Assembly: GCA_039918615.1 (NCBI GenBank)
Contig: JBDSHG010000151.1
Span: forward strand, 1-50,137
Length of the DNA stretch: 50,137 bases
Reading direction: 5' to 3'
Source: FEN-1250 sp039918615
GTDB lineage: Bacteria > Gemmatimonadota > Gemmatimonadetes > Gemmatimonadales > Gemmatimonadaceae
Part shown: positions 33,605 to 41,349 of the stretch, one piece after another
Layout: every line of letters starts with the position of its first letter
Numbering within the stretch: position 1 is the stretch's first letter
The notes under the pieces: generated by a model
Seen by the model: only the letters and a program-made list of their open reading frames with translations
Told to the model about the DNA's origin: nothing
Databases searched by the model: none
Translations under genes and position numbers: made by a program

Positions 33605-34519
33605 ATGAACAAACAGCGCGATTCCACGAGCGTGCACGTTGCGCGAGTGTGGACCTTGATGATCGCGTTGGCCATGGCGTGCGGGAGGGGAGATGCTCCC
33701 GCCGCCGCTGGCCGCGGAGCGACCACTCCTCCGCCAAAGACAATCGCAGCACAAGACACTACGCCGCCGTCGGGCGCGATGGGCGTCGCCGTTCGTCGCG
33801 GGCGCTCGATCCTCGCCGCCACGCGCGACAGTCTTCCCGCGCACGTCGGGAGCTTGCTGCGCTGCTTCAGCTGCCATCTCGACGAGGGGCGCCGAGCTGC
33901 AGGACTCCCGCTCGTGGGCTCGTACACGAGATACCCGCAGTACCGTCTCCGCCGTGCGCGCGTCGATCTCATCGAGGATCGTGTCAACGACTGCTTCGTC
34001 CGGAGCCTCAACGGCCACGCGATTGCGGCCGACGGCGACGACATGCGCGACATCGTGTCGTATCTCGCGTGGCTCTCGCGCGGCGTCGCTGTCGGCGACT
34101 CGGTGAAGCCGGACGGCGCCGCGGCGCTCAAGACGCTCGTGCCGGACACAGTGCACGGCGCGCGCATTTTTGCTGAGAGTTGCGTGCGCTGTCACGGTGC
34201 ATCGGGACAGGGCGCGGGGATCGTGCCGCCGCTCTGGGGGCCGAGGTCGTACAACATCGGCGCAGGGATGGCGCGCTATCGCACGACCGCGTTGTTCGTT
34301 CTGCACAACATGCCCTTCGATAGGCCGAACACGCTCACCCCGCAGCAGGCGCTCGACGTCGCGAGCTACATCGACGCGCGCCCTCGTCCCGATCTCGCCG
34401 GCAAGGAGGACGATTGGCCGACTGGCGAGCGCCCCGCCGATGTGCCATATCCAACGACTTCAGGTCCTCCCGCCAGAGCGGACACCGCGCGCACACGCGC
34501 GCACAACGGCGCGCACTGA
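33605..34519 (+). CDS. Dihaem cytochrome c, thiosulfate dehydrogenase (TsdA)-like
   Basis: 304 residues from ATG 33605, with a lipoprotein signal ending LAMAC (Cys26). Two CXXCH haem sites are present: CFSCH (87-91) and CVRCH (193-197). Between them YTRYPQYRLRRARVDLIEDR then VNDCFVRSLNGH matches TsdA, where the Cys in this segment (Cys130 here) is the unusual axial ligand of haem 1; HNMPFDRPNTLT matches the haem 2 ligand region. TsdA interconverts thiosulfate and tetrathionate. The long Arg-rich frame upstream to 33413 overlaps the peptidase and is rejected. It heads a five-gene plus-strand run. Confidence 0.85.
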   Translation: MNKQRDSTSVHVARVWTLMIALAMACGRGDAPAAAGRGATTPPPKTIAAQDTTPPSGAMGVAVRRGRSILAATRDSLPAHVGSLLRCFSCHLDEGRRAAGLPLVGSYTRYPQYRLRRARVDLIEDRVNDCFVRSLNGHAIAADGDDMRDIVSYLAWLSRGVAVGDSVKPDGAAALKTLVPDTVHGARIFAESCVRCHGASGQGAGIVPPLWGPRSYNIGAGMARYRTTALFVLHNMPFDRPNTLTPQQALDVASYIDARPRPDLAGKEDDWPTGERPADVPYPTTSGPPARADTARTRAHNGAH

Positions 34520-34535
34520 GCGCGAAGGAATCGCC

Positions 34536-35222
34536 ATGAGCGAAGATCTCCACCCCTCCTCACCACGCCGCACCTTCCTCGGCCGCATCGCCGCAGGAAC
34601 CGCGGCGCTCGGACTGACGGCGTTTCTGCCGGCCACCGCGTGTGCGGCAGAGAAGACTGTCGCGACCGCGTCGGACTCGACGTCCGCCGAGCCCGACGAG
34701 TGGCCGGGAGCGCTGAAGACGAAGCATAAGATGGTGATCGATGCCTTCGCGATGAATGAGGGATTCCCGCTCGCCTTCGCGTACACGTTCATGCTCCCCT
34801 ACGCATCGGTGTCGCCCTCACCGGTGACGGCGGTGATCGTCCTGCGCCATGCGGGCCTTCCGCTCGCGCTCAAGGACGAGGTGTGGGCGAAGTACAAGAT
34901 CGGGAAGGCGATGAACCTCGTCGACCCGTCGACGAAGGCACCTGCGGAACGGAACCCGTTCTTCAACGCGAAGGCGGGATCGCTGGAGATACCCGACATG
35001 GCGGTGGACAAGCTGATGGCGAAGGGAGCGATCTTCGGCGCGTGCAATGTGGCGCTGCACTTCATGAGCGCGCAGTTCGCTGGCGCGGCGGGCGTAACTC
35101 CGGAAATCGCGCTCAAGGACTGGACGGCGGGTATCATTCCAGGGATCACGATCATCCCGTCGGGAACGTGGGGGGTTAATCGCGCGCAGGAGGCGGGGTG
35201 CTCGTACTGCGCAGGGGCGTAA
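34536..35222 (+). CDS. Tat-exported DsrE-like protein
   Basis: 228 residues from ATG 34536 with GAAGGAA upstream. The N-terminus carries a twin-arginine signal (SPRRTFLGRIAAGTAALGLT, cleavage near ACAAE), so it is exported folded. The body (about 70-215) resembles the DsrE/DsrF-like alpha/beta fold: VIDAFAMNEGFPLAFAYTF, VTAVIVLRHAGLPLAL, MAKGAIFGACNVALHFMS, then IPSGTWGVNRAQEAGCSYC. Cysteines in GACN and the C-terminal CSYC pair could carry sulfur or bind a cofactor. Its place 16 bp after a TsdA-like cytochrome suggests periplasmic sulfur handling; this is inference. Confidence 0.75.
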   Translation: MSEDLHPSSPRRTFLGRIAAGTAALGLTAFLPATACAAEKTVATASDSTSAEPDEWPGALKTKHKMVIDAFAMNEGFPLAFAYTFMLPYASVSPSPVTAVIVLRHAGLPLALKDEVWAKYKIGKAMNLVDPSTKAPAERNPFFNAKAGSLEIPDMAVDKLMAKGAIFGACNVALHFMSAQFAGAAGVTPEIALKDWTAGIIPGITIIPSGTWGVNRAQEAGCSYCAGA

Positions 35223-35223
35223 C

Positions 35224-35463
35224 TTGCATCGAATAGAAGAGACGGATGTGGTGAACGACGTGATCGCCGCGATCCCGCGCACCATCGGTGTATTCAACGA
35301 GCGTGGGATCGACGCCTGCTGCGGCGGCGCGGTTTCCATCAGGGAAGCGGCCGAGCGGGACGGCGCCGACGTGTCCGCGCTCATGCACGCGCTATATCGG
35401 GTAGCTGACGAGTCTGACGAGTCGGACGACTCGTCAGTGGCGCGCACGGAACGTCCCTCGTGA
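35224..35463 (+). CDS. Stand-alone DUF542 (ScdA/RIC N-terminal domain) protein
   Basis: 79 residues from TTG 35224, one base after the previous stop. TDVVNDVIAAIPRTIGVFNE, followed by RGIDACCGGAVSIREAAERD, is the DUF542 domain of ScdA/YtfE (RIC), including the invariant CCGG. The hemerythrin-like di-iron domain that normally follows in RIC is absent; the chain ends in an acidic tail (DESDESDDSS). RIC proteins repair iron-sulfur clusters damaged by nitric oxide or peroxide, and DUF542 alone may deliver or sense NO or iron. The stop overlaps the cupin start by 4 nt. Confidence 0.85.
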   Translation: MHRIEETDVVNDVIAAIPRTIGVFNERGIDACCGGAVSIREAAERDGADVSALMHALYRVADESDESDDSSVARTERPS

Positions 35464-35783
35464 TCGCCGTGCAGCCGATCACGGCTGCGCAATCCGCGAC
35501 GAGCGCGCGCCCCGATCGGCCGGCGAGCGCGATCATTCATGATTGCGAACACGCGCGCCTCGTCGTTTTTCGCCTCGCGCCCGGCCAATCCGTCGCTCCG
35601 CACCACAGCGCTTCGACGGTACTGCTGCAGGTGCTCGAAGGACGCGGGGTGATCTCGGGCAGCAACGGGGATCGCAGGTGCGTCCAAAATGATGTCCTGA
35701 TCTTCGATCCCAACGAGCCGCACGGAATGCGCGCGGAAGACGAGGAGCTGGTGCTTCTCGCGACCATCGCACCCAGGCCGTAG
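35460..35783 (+). CDS. Small cupin-domain protein
   Basis: 107 residues from a GTG overlapping the DUF542 stop. A single cupin barrel carries motif 1 FRLAPGQSVAPHHSASTVLLQ (the HH pair as possible metal ligands) and motif 2 DVLIFDPNEPHGMRAED (final His). Such small cupins bind a metal or act as sensors or isomerases; no substrate can be named. It lies between DUF542 and an oxidase-like membrane protein, so a redox or metal role is likely. The gap to the next gene is 13 bp. Confidence 0.82.
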   Translation: MIAVQPITAAQSATSARPDRPASAIIHDCEHARLVVFRLAPGQSVAPHHSASTVLLQVLEGRGVISGSNGDRRCVQNDVLIFDPNEPHGMRAEDEELVLLATIAPRP

Positions 35784-35796
35784 AGAGTCATCTCAC

Positions 35797-36222
35797 ATGG
35801 ATTGGTTCGCGAAGGCGTTCGTTAAATCGAGCCTGGGCTGGCTCGTGCTGGGTGTCACCCTTGGCGTCTCGATGGCGGTCGATCCGTCGCTGGTGATCTA
35901 TCGGCCAGCGCACGTCCACATGAACCTGCTTGGTTTCGTAGCCATGATGATCGCGGGCGTGGCCTATCACGTGCTCCCGCGTTTCACCGGGCACCCGCTG
36001 CATAGCCGTCGGCTTGCCGGCCTGCACTGGTGGGTCGCCAATATTGGGCTTGTCGTGTTCGTGCTCGGCTTCGTTACGCGGCCGCATGCTTTTCGCGTGG
36101 GAGCGGTCTTGCTCGTGGCCGGCGGAAGCCTCTCGGCGCTCGGCGCGTACATCTTTGCGTACAATCTGTGGCGGACGATCGATGGACCCGCCGCCGTCAG
36201 CAGCGCAGCGCGCGCTAGCTGA
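35797..36222 (+). CDS. Short haem-copper-oxidase-subunit-I-like membrane protein
   Basis: 141 residues with four transmembrane helices. RPAHVHMNLLGFVAMMIAG then VAYHVLPRF resembles the haem-ligand helix of cbb3/NorB-type subunit I (AHxHxxLLGF..YHxLPRF), and HWWVANIGLVVFVLGF continues the fold. It has only a fraction of subunit I's twelve helices and lacks the copper-site helices, so it cannot be a complete oxidase. It may be a haem-binding electron-transfer or NO-binding membrane protein. It is last in the operon with TsdA-like, DsrE-like, DUF542 and cupin proteins, where an NO or sulfur redox role fits. Confidence 0.75.
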   Translation: MDWFAKAFVKSSLGWLVLGVTLGVSMAVDPSLVIYRPAHVHMNLLGFVAMMIAGVAYHVLPRFTGHPLHSRRLAGLHWWVANIGLVVFVLGFVTRPHAFRVGAVLLVAGGSLSALGAYIFAYNLWRTIDGPAAVSSAARAS

Positions 36223-36243
36223 TCGCGCGGTCGACCCACGCCG

Positions 36244-37154
36244 TCAGTGACGACTCCAGTTGGGATAGTAGCTCTCGCCGTCCGCGTTCGGCGTGAGCTG
36301 CGTTGCGCCGCTACCGTCAACGGAGCTGACGGTCCATAGTTCCTCAAATCCGCTGATCGAGCTCGCATAGACGATCTTGCTCTCGTCGGGCGACCAGCCG
36401 GGCGTGAAGTGAAATTCGCTGCTCGACGTGAGCTGTCTCGCCGACGAGGCATCCCCCGGCGACGCGATGTAGATCTGCGAAGCGCGCTCGAACAGGAAGC
36501 GCGAGCCCGTGGGCGACCACTTCGGATTGTATCCGACCAGCTGCGGGACGAGGGATGCGCCGGTCGGCGTCATCGAATAGATCTCGCTCTGGCCGCTGCC
36601 GAGTGAGTCGCGCGAGCTCGTGAAGAGGATGGTGTTGCCATCCGGAGACCACGCGGGATTACCGTCCGTCGTCATGTCGTTCGTGATATTCGTCTGCCCC
36701 GAGCCGTCGGCATTCATCACGTAGATCTCGGCATTCCCATCGCGATCGCTCACGAAGGCGATCCGCAAGCCATCCGGAGACCAGGTTGGGCGCATGTCGT
36801 TGGCCCCATCCGTCGTGAGGCGCACGAGTCCCGTACCGTCAGAGCTCACGACCCAGAGCGGGCTCGCCAATCCCAGAGTGTTGTCGCCAGCGGTGAAGAC
36901 GATTTTTCTGCCGTCGGGCGAGAGCATGGGATCCGATTTCGGCCCCGCGATCGTCGCGATCATCCTCACCGCATCGCCGTTCCCGTTCATCACGTGAATC
37001 TCGGGAGGCCTGTCCGATCGGAGACGAACACGATCGTGTTCGTTAGCGCGGGAGGACCGTTCGGCCCATCGGATGCGCCGCCGCATCCGGCAAGAGCAAG
37101 AGCAACCACCGGCATAGTCCGTCGGAACGCGATGCTCACACGCATGCGATGCAT
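36244..37154 (-). pseudogene. TolB-like PD40 lipoprotein, frameshifted near its N-terminus
   Basis: The N-terminal frame from ATG 37154 gives a lipoprotein signal (VVALALAGCGG), then TNTIVFVSDRTGLPRFT and a stop. The adjacent frame continues PPEIHVMNGNGDAVRM into five or six PD40 propeller repeats (PTWSPDGLRIAFVSDRDGN, PAWSPDGNTILFTSSRD and similar) to SYYPNWSRH at 36244. Adding one C to the CCC run at 37003-37005 gives SDRTGLPEIHVMN without a break, so loss of one homopolymer base explains the split. The intact product would be an about 300-residue exported propeller lipoprotein. It lies 94 bp after the HEXXH protein gene. Confidence 0.8.
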
Positions 37155-37248
37155 TCCCGGAGGAGGAGGAGCGAGACGACTCGATCTGCGAGTTGGGAGA
37201 TAATAGACGCGGGATTCCCACGCGCCAGTCTCGCCGCGTGACAGCCCG

Positions 37249-37842
37249 CTACCTGCCCTCCGCCGCTCTGCGATCCACCTCCGCCACGCGCGCCGCCGCC
37301 TCGCGCCAATCGACCACCGGCGCGACATCCGCGTCGCTCATCGTCAGCAGCGCGCTCGCCCGCTCGATGACCTTGGCGCCATTCGGAACCGCATGCCCCC
37401 ACCACATCTCGGTGGCGCGGCACAGCCGCTCCTCCTTGGCGAGCGACTCCGCCGTCCGGAACACTCCCGCCGCGTGCACCCGCGCATGCACCCCCTCGTG
37501 CAAGAGCGACGACGCAATCTCCGCGATCGAGAACTCGCGGTTCACGATGAAGGTGAGCTCCATCAGCACGCGCCGAGTCTCGCCGAAGAACGCGCCTCGG
37601 CACGCGAAGCGCTTCACATCGATCCCCGCGATGTCCTTTCGCAACCGCCGCAGCTTCGCCGGCGCGTAACGCTCGATCATCGCGAGCACCTCGTCCATGC
37701 GTGCGAACACATCCTCGTCGGTAATGTCCGGCCGGGTGTTCTCGAGCAGCACATCGATGCCGCGCACCGTACGTCTCACACGCCGCGGCGCTGCCGGGAT
37801 CCCGAGCGCATCGCGCAGCCCACCGAAGAAATGGTTGAACAT
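37249..37842 (-). CDS. Hypothetical protein with HEXXH metallopeptidase-like motif
   Basis: 197 residues, no signal peptide, Arg/Ala-rich. The key feature is ASSLLHEGVHARVH, an HEXXH zinc-site motif in a helix, with a later ERLCRATEMWWG that could supply a third ligand (Glu). An N-terminal region (LRDALGIPAAPRRVRRTVRG) precedes it. I do not recognise a named family; a small zinc-dependent peptidase-like or structural zinc protein is possible. It lies 19 bp after the histidine kinase gene on the same strand. Confidence 0.72.
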   Translation of the reverse strand: MFNHFFGGLRDALGIPAAPRRVRRTVRGIDVLLENTRPDITDEDVFARMDEVLAMIERYAPAKLRRLRKDIAGIDVKRFACRGAFFGETRRVLMELTFIVNREFSIAEIASSLLHEGVHARVHAAGVFRTAESLAKEERLCRATEMWWGHAVPNGAKVIERASALLTMSDADVAPVVDWREAAARVAEVDRRAAEGR

Positions 37843-37861
37843 TCGAGACCCTCTCTGCGCC

Positions 37862-39001
37862 CTATGCTGCCGGAAGCGTGATCGTGAACGTAGCCCCCGC
37901 GCCAGCCACGCTCTCCACGGTGAGATCGCCGCCCATCCCGCGCGCGAACTCTCGGCTGATCGTGAGCCCGAGCCCTACCCCCTCACTTCTCGTCGAGAAC
38001 TTGCGCCCCACCTGCACGAACGGCTCGAAGATGCTCGCGAGCTTGTCCGCGGCAATGCCCACGCCCGTATCGCGTACCGAAATCGAAACCCGCGCATCGT
38101 GCGACTCACACACCACCGCGATCTCCCCACCCTCCGGTGTGAACTTGATCGCGTTCCCGACGAGATTGATGATCACCTGCCGCAGCCGGTCCGCGTCCGC
38201 GCGCACGGACAATCCATCAGCGCATGTGTCCATCGTCAGGCGCAGCCTCTTCGCCTCGATCTGACTCCCGATCATCTCCGACACGGACTCGACCATCTCG
38301 CGCGTCGGCACGTCGCCGAGCACGTACTCCATCTTCCCCGCGCCGAGCTTGGCGAAGTTCAACACGTCGTTGATGAGTCCGAGCAGATGCTTCTGGCTGC
38401 GATCGATGCGCCGAAGGTCGATCTGCTGCTCCTCGGTAACGGGACCGCGAAGCCCCATCTCGAGCAGCTGCGCGTATCCGCCGATCGCGTTGAGCGGCGT
38501 TCGCAGCTCGTGGCTCATCGCCGTCAGGAAGTCGCTCTTCGCGCGATTCGCTTCGAGCGCCTCCTGATGCAGCCGTTCGAGCTCGCGCGCCGCGCGCTTG
38601 TTGTCCTCGATGTCGGTGTTGGACCCGTACCACTTCACGATCGCGCCGGCGTCATCGCGCTGCACGATCGCTCGGCCCAGGTGCCAGCGGTATTCCCTGC
38701 TCGAGAGATGCCAGAGACGAAACTCGATCTCGTACGGCTCTCCCGTCGTGACACTGTGCGTCCATCGCTCGACCGTGCGCGCGACGTCGTCGGGATGCAG
38801 CATCGTCAGCCACCCCTCGCCCAAAACCTGCTCGGCCGGCCGCTGAAAATATTCCGTGACGCCGCGATTCACGTAGTCGAGCGCCCCCGTGGGGAGCGCA
38901 GTCCACACCTGCACGGGAATCGCATCGGCGAGAAAGCGATATTGGTCCTCACCCGCGGAAGCCGCCGGACCGAGCTCCGATGCGTTAACCATGGATCGCA
39001 T
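37862..39001 (-). CDS. Cytoplasmic PAS-domain histidine kinase
   Basis: 379 residues, no transmembrane helix. A PAS domain (about 20-135: FLADAIPVQVWTALPTGALD, then REYRWHLGRAIVQRDDAGAI) precedes HisKA with SHELRTPLNAIGGYAQLLEM (His164). The HATPase domain has NLVGNAIKFTPEGG, DTGVGIAADKLASIFEPFVQ and GVGLGLTISREFARGMGG. All catalytic boxes are present, so it should be active. No response regulator is adjacent, making it an orphan with an unknown partner. Its start is 7 bp after the stop of the PuuD-like gene, so the two are probably co-transcribed. Confidence 0.93.
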   Translation of the reverse strand: MRSMVNASELGPAASAGEDQYRFLADAIPVQVWTALPTGALDYVNRGVTEYFQRPAEQVLGEGWLTMLHPDDVARTVERWTHSVTTGEPYEIEFRLWHLSSREYRWHLGRAIVQRDDAGAIVKWYGSNTDIEDNKRAARELERLHQEALEANRAKSDFLTAMSHELRTPLNAIGGYAQLLEMGLRGPVTEEQQIDLRRIDRSQKHLLGLINDVLNFAKLGAGKMEYVLGDVPTREMVESVSEMIGSQIEAKRLRLTMDTCADGLSVRADADRLRQVIINLVGNAIKFTPEGGEIAVVCESHDARVSISVRDTGVGIAADKLASIFEPFVQVGRKFSTRSEGVGLGLTISREFARGMGGDLTVESVAGAGATFTITLPAA

Positions 39002-39008
39002 CGCGCCG

Positions 39009-39788
39009 CTAGCGCGCAGCGACCTCGGGCTGAAACGCGCTCGCGGACTCGATGAACGATTCGAACAGCCGCCGCATCGCGGGATCGCTCTCGACGAGCT
39101 CCTCGGGGTGCCACTGCACGCCGATGAGGTAGCCGTCGTCGCGCCCTTCGACTCCCTCGATCAGCCCGTCCGGCGCCACCGCGTTCACCACGAGCCCCGG
39201 CGCCAGCCGCTTGATCCCCTGATGGTGCATGCTATTCACGGTCGTCGCGCCCGCACCGATGATCGACGCGAGTTGCGTCCCCTCTTCGATGCTCACCTCG
39301 TGCACGAGGTCGTGTCGCTGGCGAACCTCGTTCGGCCAATAGTCGTGCTTGATCGCCGCATCACACCATTCGGCCAGATCCTGATAGAGCGTCCCGCCGG
39401 CGGCGACGTTGAGCACCTGCACGCCGCGACACACGGCGAGCACCGGCTTCCTATCGGCCATCGCCCACTGCACGAGTGCAACCTCCACGCGGTCGCGATC
39501 GGGATCCGTCGCGCCACAGATGGGGAGCCGCGACTCGCTGTACTGGTCGGGATCCATGTCCACGCCGCCCGGCAGAAAGACGCCATCGAGCCGCTCGTAC
39601 ACGGCACGCAGCGTCGGCATGTCGTGCGACAGCGGAATCACCCATGGGATCGCACCAACGGACGTCAACACGTCGACGTACCGCTGACTCATCACCCAGC
39701 AGCGCGGAAGCTCGCCGGGAATGGGCTCGAGTGTCTGGGTGGTGATGCCGATTATCGGACGCGGACTCATGCCAGGAAAATACTCCAA
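39009..39788 (-). CDS. puuD: Gamma-glutamyl hydrolase, PuuD-type class I amidotransferase
   Basis: 259 residues. Peptidase C26 / glutamine amidotransferase class I fold: FLPGGVDMDPDQY, nucleophile Cys120 in VLAVCRGVQVLNVAAGG, and His227 with Glu229 in GVQWHPEE. HDLVHEV and NSMHHQGIK are PuuD-like landmarks. PuuD cleaves gamma-glutamyl bonds such as gamma-glutamyl-GABA. ATG 39770 (MSPRPIIG) is an alternative start. It lies downstream of a GCS2-type ligase cassette, separated by 408 bp, so it might trim a gamma-glutamyl product made there. The symbol is by family resemblance. Confidence 0.85.
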   Translation of the reverse strand: MEYFPGMSPRPIIGITTQTLEPIPGELPRCWVMSQRYVDVLTSVGAIPWVIPLSHDMPTLRAVYERLDGVFLPGGVDMDPDQYSESRLPICGATDPDRDRVEVALVQWAMADRKPVLAVCRGVQVLNVAAGGTLYQDLAEWCDAAIKHDYWPNEVRQRHDLVHEVSIEEGTQLASIIGAGATTVNSMHHQGIKRLAPGLVVNAVAPDGLIEGVEGRDDGYLIGVQWHPEELVESDPAMRRLFESFIESASAFQPEVAAR

Positions 39789-40196
39789 ATAGTCTCGTGT
39801 GTCCCGACGACTGCGTTTCGCCGTCGGTCGGCCAATCTGACTCTAACCTTTCGCCTGTCGCGCTCGCCAATGGCAACCTGTCCACGTGCTGGTGGCGAAG
39901 ACGCTCACCCCGACGCCCTGGAGACGCAGTCGCTCGATCTTCCGCGCTCCGATTCACTCAGGGAGAACGAAATGAGACACCTCCGGCAACCCCAGCCCAG
40001 GATCCGGTTCATGACGATCTCGATAATCCGCAGCATCGGAGCACTCGGTGCCGATTCGCCTTCGGCCACTGCACCGCCGCGAGCCCGCGCTCGGATGCCA
40101 CGAGTATCAGCGGTCCGACCGGCGAGTCGATCGTCTTCGAAAAATATCGTCTCTCGACGCCCTTGCTGTCCATCCCGAAAAGGTATCGCGTTCGAG
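39789..40196 (+). other. 408-bp stretch without a supported gene
   Basis: It separates the PuuD-like gene from the GCS2 ligase (both minus). A plus-strand frame from ATG 39972, preceded by GGGAGA, encodes an Arg-rich sequence and overlaps the ligase's 3' end, so I do not accept it. A second plus frame near 40070-40200 reads with ordinary codons (ISGPTGESIVFEKYRLSTP) but has no start signal or recognised homology and may be a gene remnant. The promoter of the PuuD-like gene probably lies in the left part. Confidence 0.5.
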
Positions 40197-41330
40197 CTAG
40201 AACAGCGACGTCGAGTCCAGCCCCACCCCCTCGGCCGTCTCCGCGATGAGTGAATCGACGACCGCCTTCAGGTCGCCCGTCTTCTGGAACACCGCGAGCT
40301 GCCGGTCCGCAGAGGTCCCCTCACTGAGAATCCTGAACGCATACTCGACCTCCGTGCGGCTCCCCAGCTCGTCGAGCACGTCATCAATGAACCACGCGAT
40401 CAGCTCCCGCACGAGCTCGCGCGCGGGATACTCCTCCTCGCGGCCGAGATCGACGAGCTTGCCGTCGAGCCCCCATCGCACCGCGCGCCACTTGTTCTCC
40501 TCGATCAGCTCGGCGTTGTAGACACGGAAGGTGATGTTGTCGCGTCGCAGCTTCCACAGCTTCGCAATGATCGCCTGGAAGATCGCCGCGATGCAGATCG
40601 CCTCATCCACCCGCGTGCACACATCGCAAATGCGAAACTCGAGCGTCGGATAGAGATGGTGCGGCCGCACATCCCACCAGATCTTCGAGCCGTCCGGAAT
40701 GCACCGCGTTTGCACCAGCGTGTCGAGCAGATTCGTGAAGTCCGACCAGTCGCGGAATACGCGCGGTACGCCGTTGCGCGGGAAGTTCCGAAAGACGATG
40801 CTCCGGTACGACTTGAGCCCCGTGTTGCGCCCCATCCAGAACGGGGAGCTCGTGGCGAGACAGAGCACGTGCGGCATGAAGTAGCGCGCCGCATTCATCG
40901 CATCGATGCGAAACTCCGGATCCTCGATCCCGATGTGCACGTGCGTCCCGAAGATCAGCAGCGACTGCGCAAGCTCCGCCATATCGGCCTTCACGCCGAT
41001 GTAGCGCTCCAGCGGCGTGATCTCCTGCGTCACCCAACTCGAAAACGGATGCGTCCCCGCCGCCGCCACACGCAGCCCACTCTTCGCAACGTGCGTGATC
41101 ACCGAGTAACGCAGCTTCACCAGCTCCGCACGCGCCTGCGCTGGCGTGTTGCACACGTTCGTCCCCACCTCGACGATCGATTGGTGCAGCTCCGGCTTCA
41201 CCTGCTCGAGGATGATCCGGTCGCCATCCAGGATCTCCTGGATGTACGACTTCAGCTCGCGCGTCTCCGGATCGATGATCTGATATTCTTCCTCGATTCC
41301 GATCGTGAGCGACGGTGCTTTCATACGCAC
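40197..41330 (-). CDS. ybdK: Carboxylate-amine ligase, GCS2/YbdK family
   Basis: 377 residues, close to E. coli YbdK (372). GIEEEYQIIDPETRELKSYI at the N-terminus is the family's glutamate-rich Mg/ATP site. Other landmarks are ELHQSIVEVGTNVC, GTHPFSSW, GTHVHIGIEDPEFRIDAMNA, ARYFMPHVLCLATSSPFWMG, WWDVRPHHLYPTLEFRICDV and NKWRAVRWGLDGKLVD. The family ligates a carboxylate, classically the glutamate gamma-carboxylate, to an amine using ATP. It follows the circularly permuted ATP-grasp gene by 19 bp and is the last gene of the five-gene cassette. M3 is a possible alternative start. The substrate is unknown. Confidence 0.92.
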   Translation of the reverse strand: MRMKAPSLTIGIEEEYQIIDPETRELKSYIQEILDGDRIILEQVKPELHQSIVEVGTNVCNTPAQARAELVKLRYSVITHVAKSGLRVAAAGTHPFSSWVTQEITPLERYIGVKADMAELAQSLLIFGTHVHIGIEDPEFRIDAMNAARYFMPHVLCLATSSPFWMGRNTGLKSYRSIVFRNFPRNGVPRVFRDWSDFTNLLDTLVQTRCIPDGSKIWWDVRPHHLYPTLEFRICDVCTRVDEAICIAAIFQAIIAKLWKLRRDNITFRVYNAELIEENKWRAVRWGLDGKLVDLGREEEYPARELVRELIAWFIDDVLDELGSRTEVEYAFRILSEGTSADRQLAVFQKTGDLKAVVDSLIAETAEGVGLDSTSLF

Positions 41331-41349
41331 ACCAGTAAAGGACTAATGC

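Noticed and set aside
39972..40253. Possible 93-aa gene with GGGAGA upstream
   Set aside because: Arg/Ser/Pro-rich, no recognisable fold, and overlaps the 3' end of the GCS2 ligase gene.
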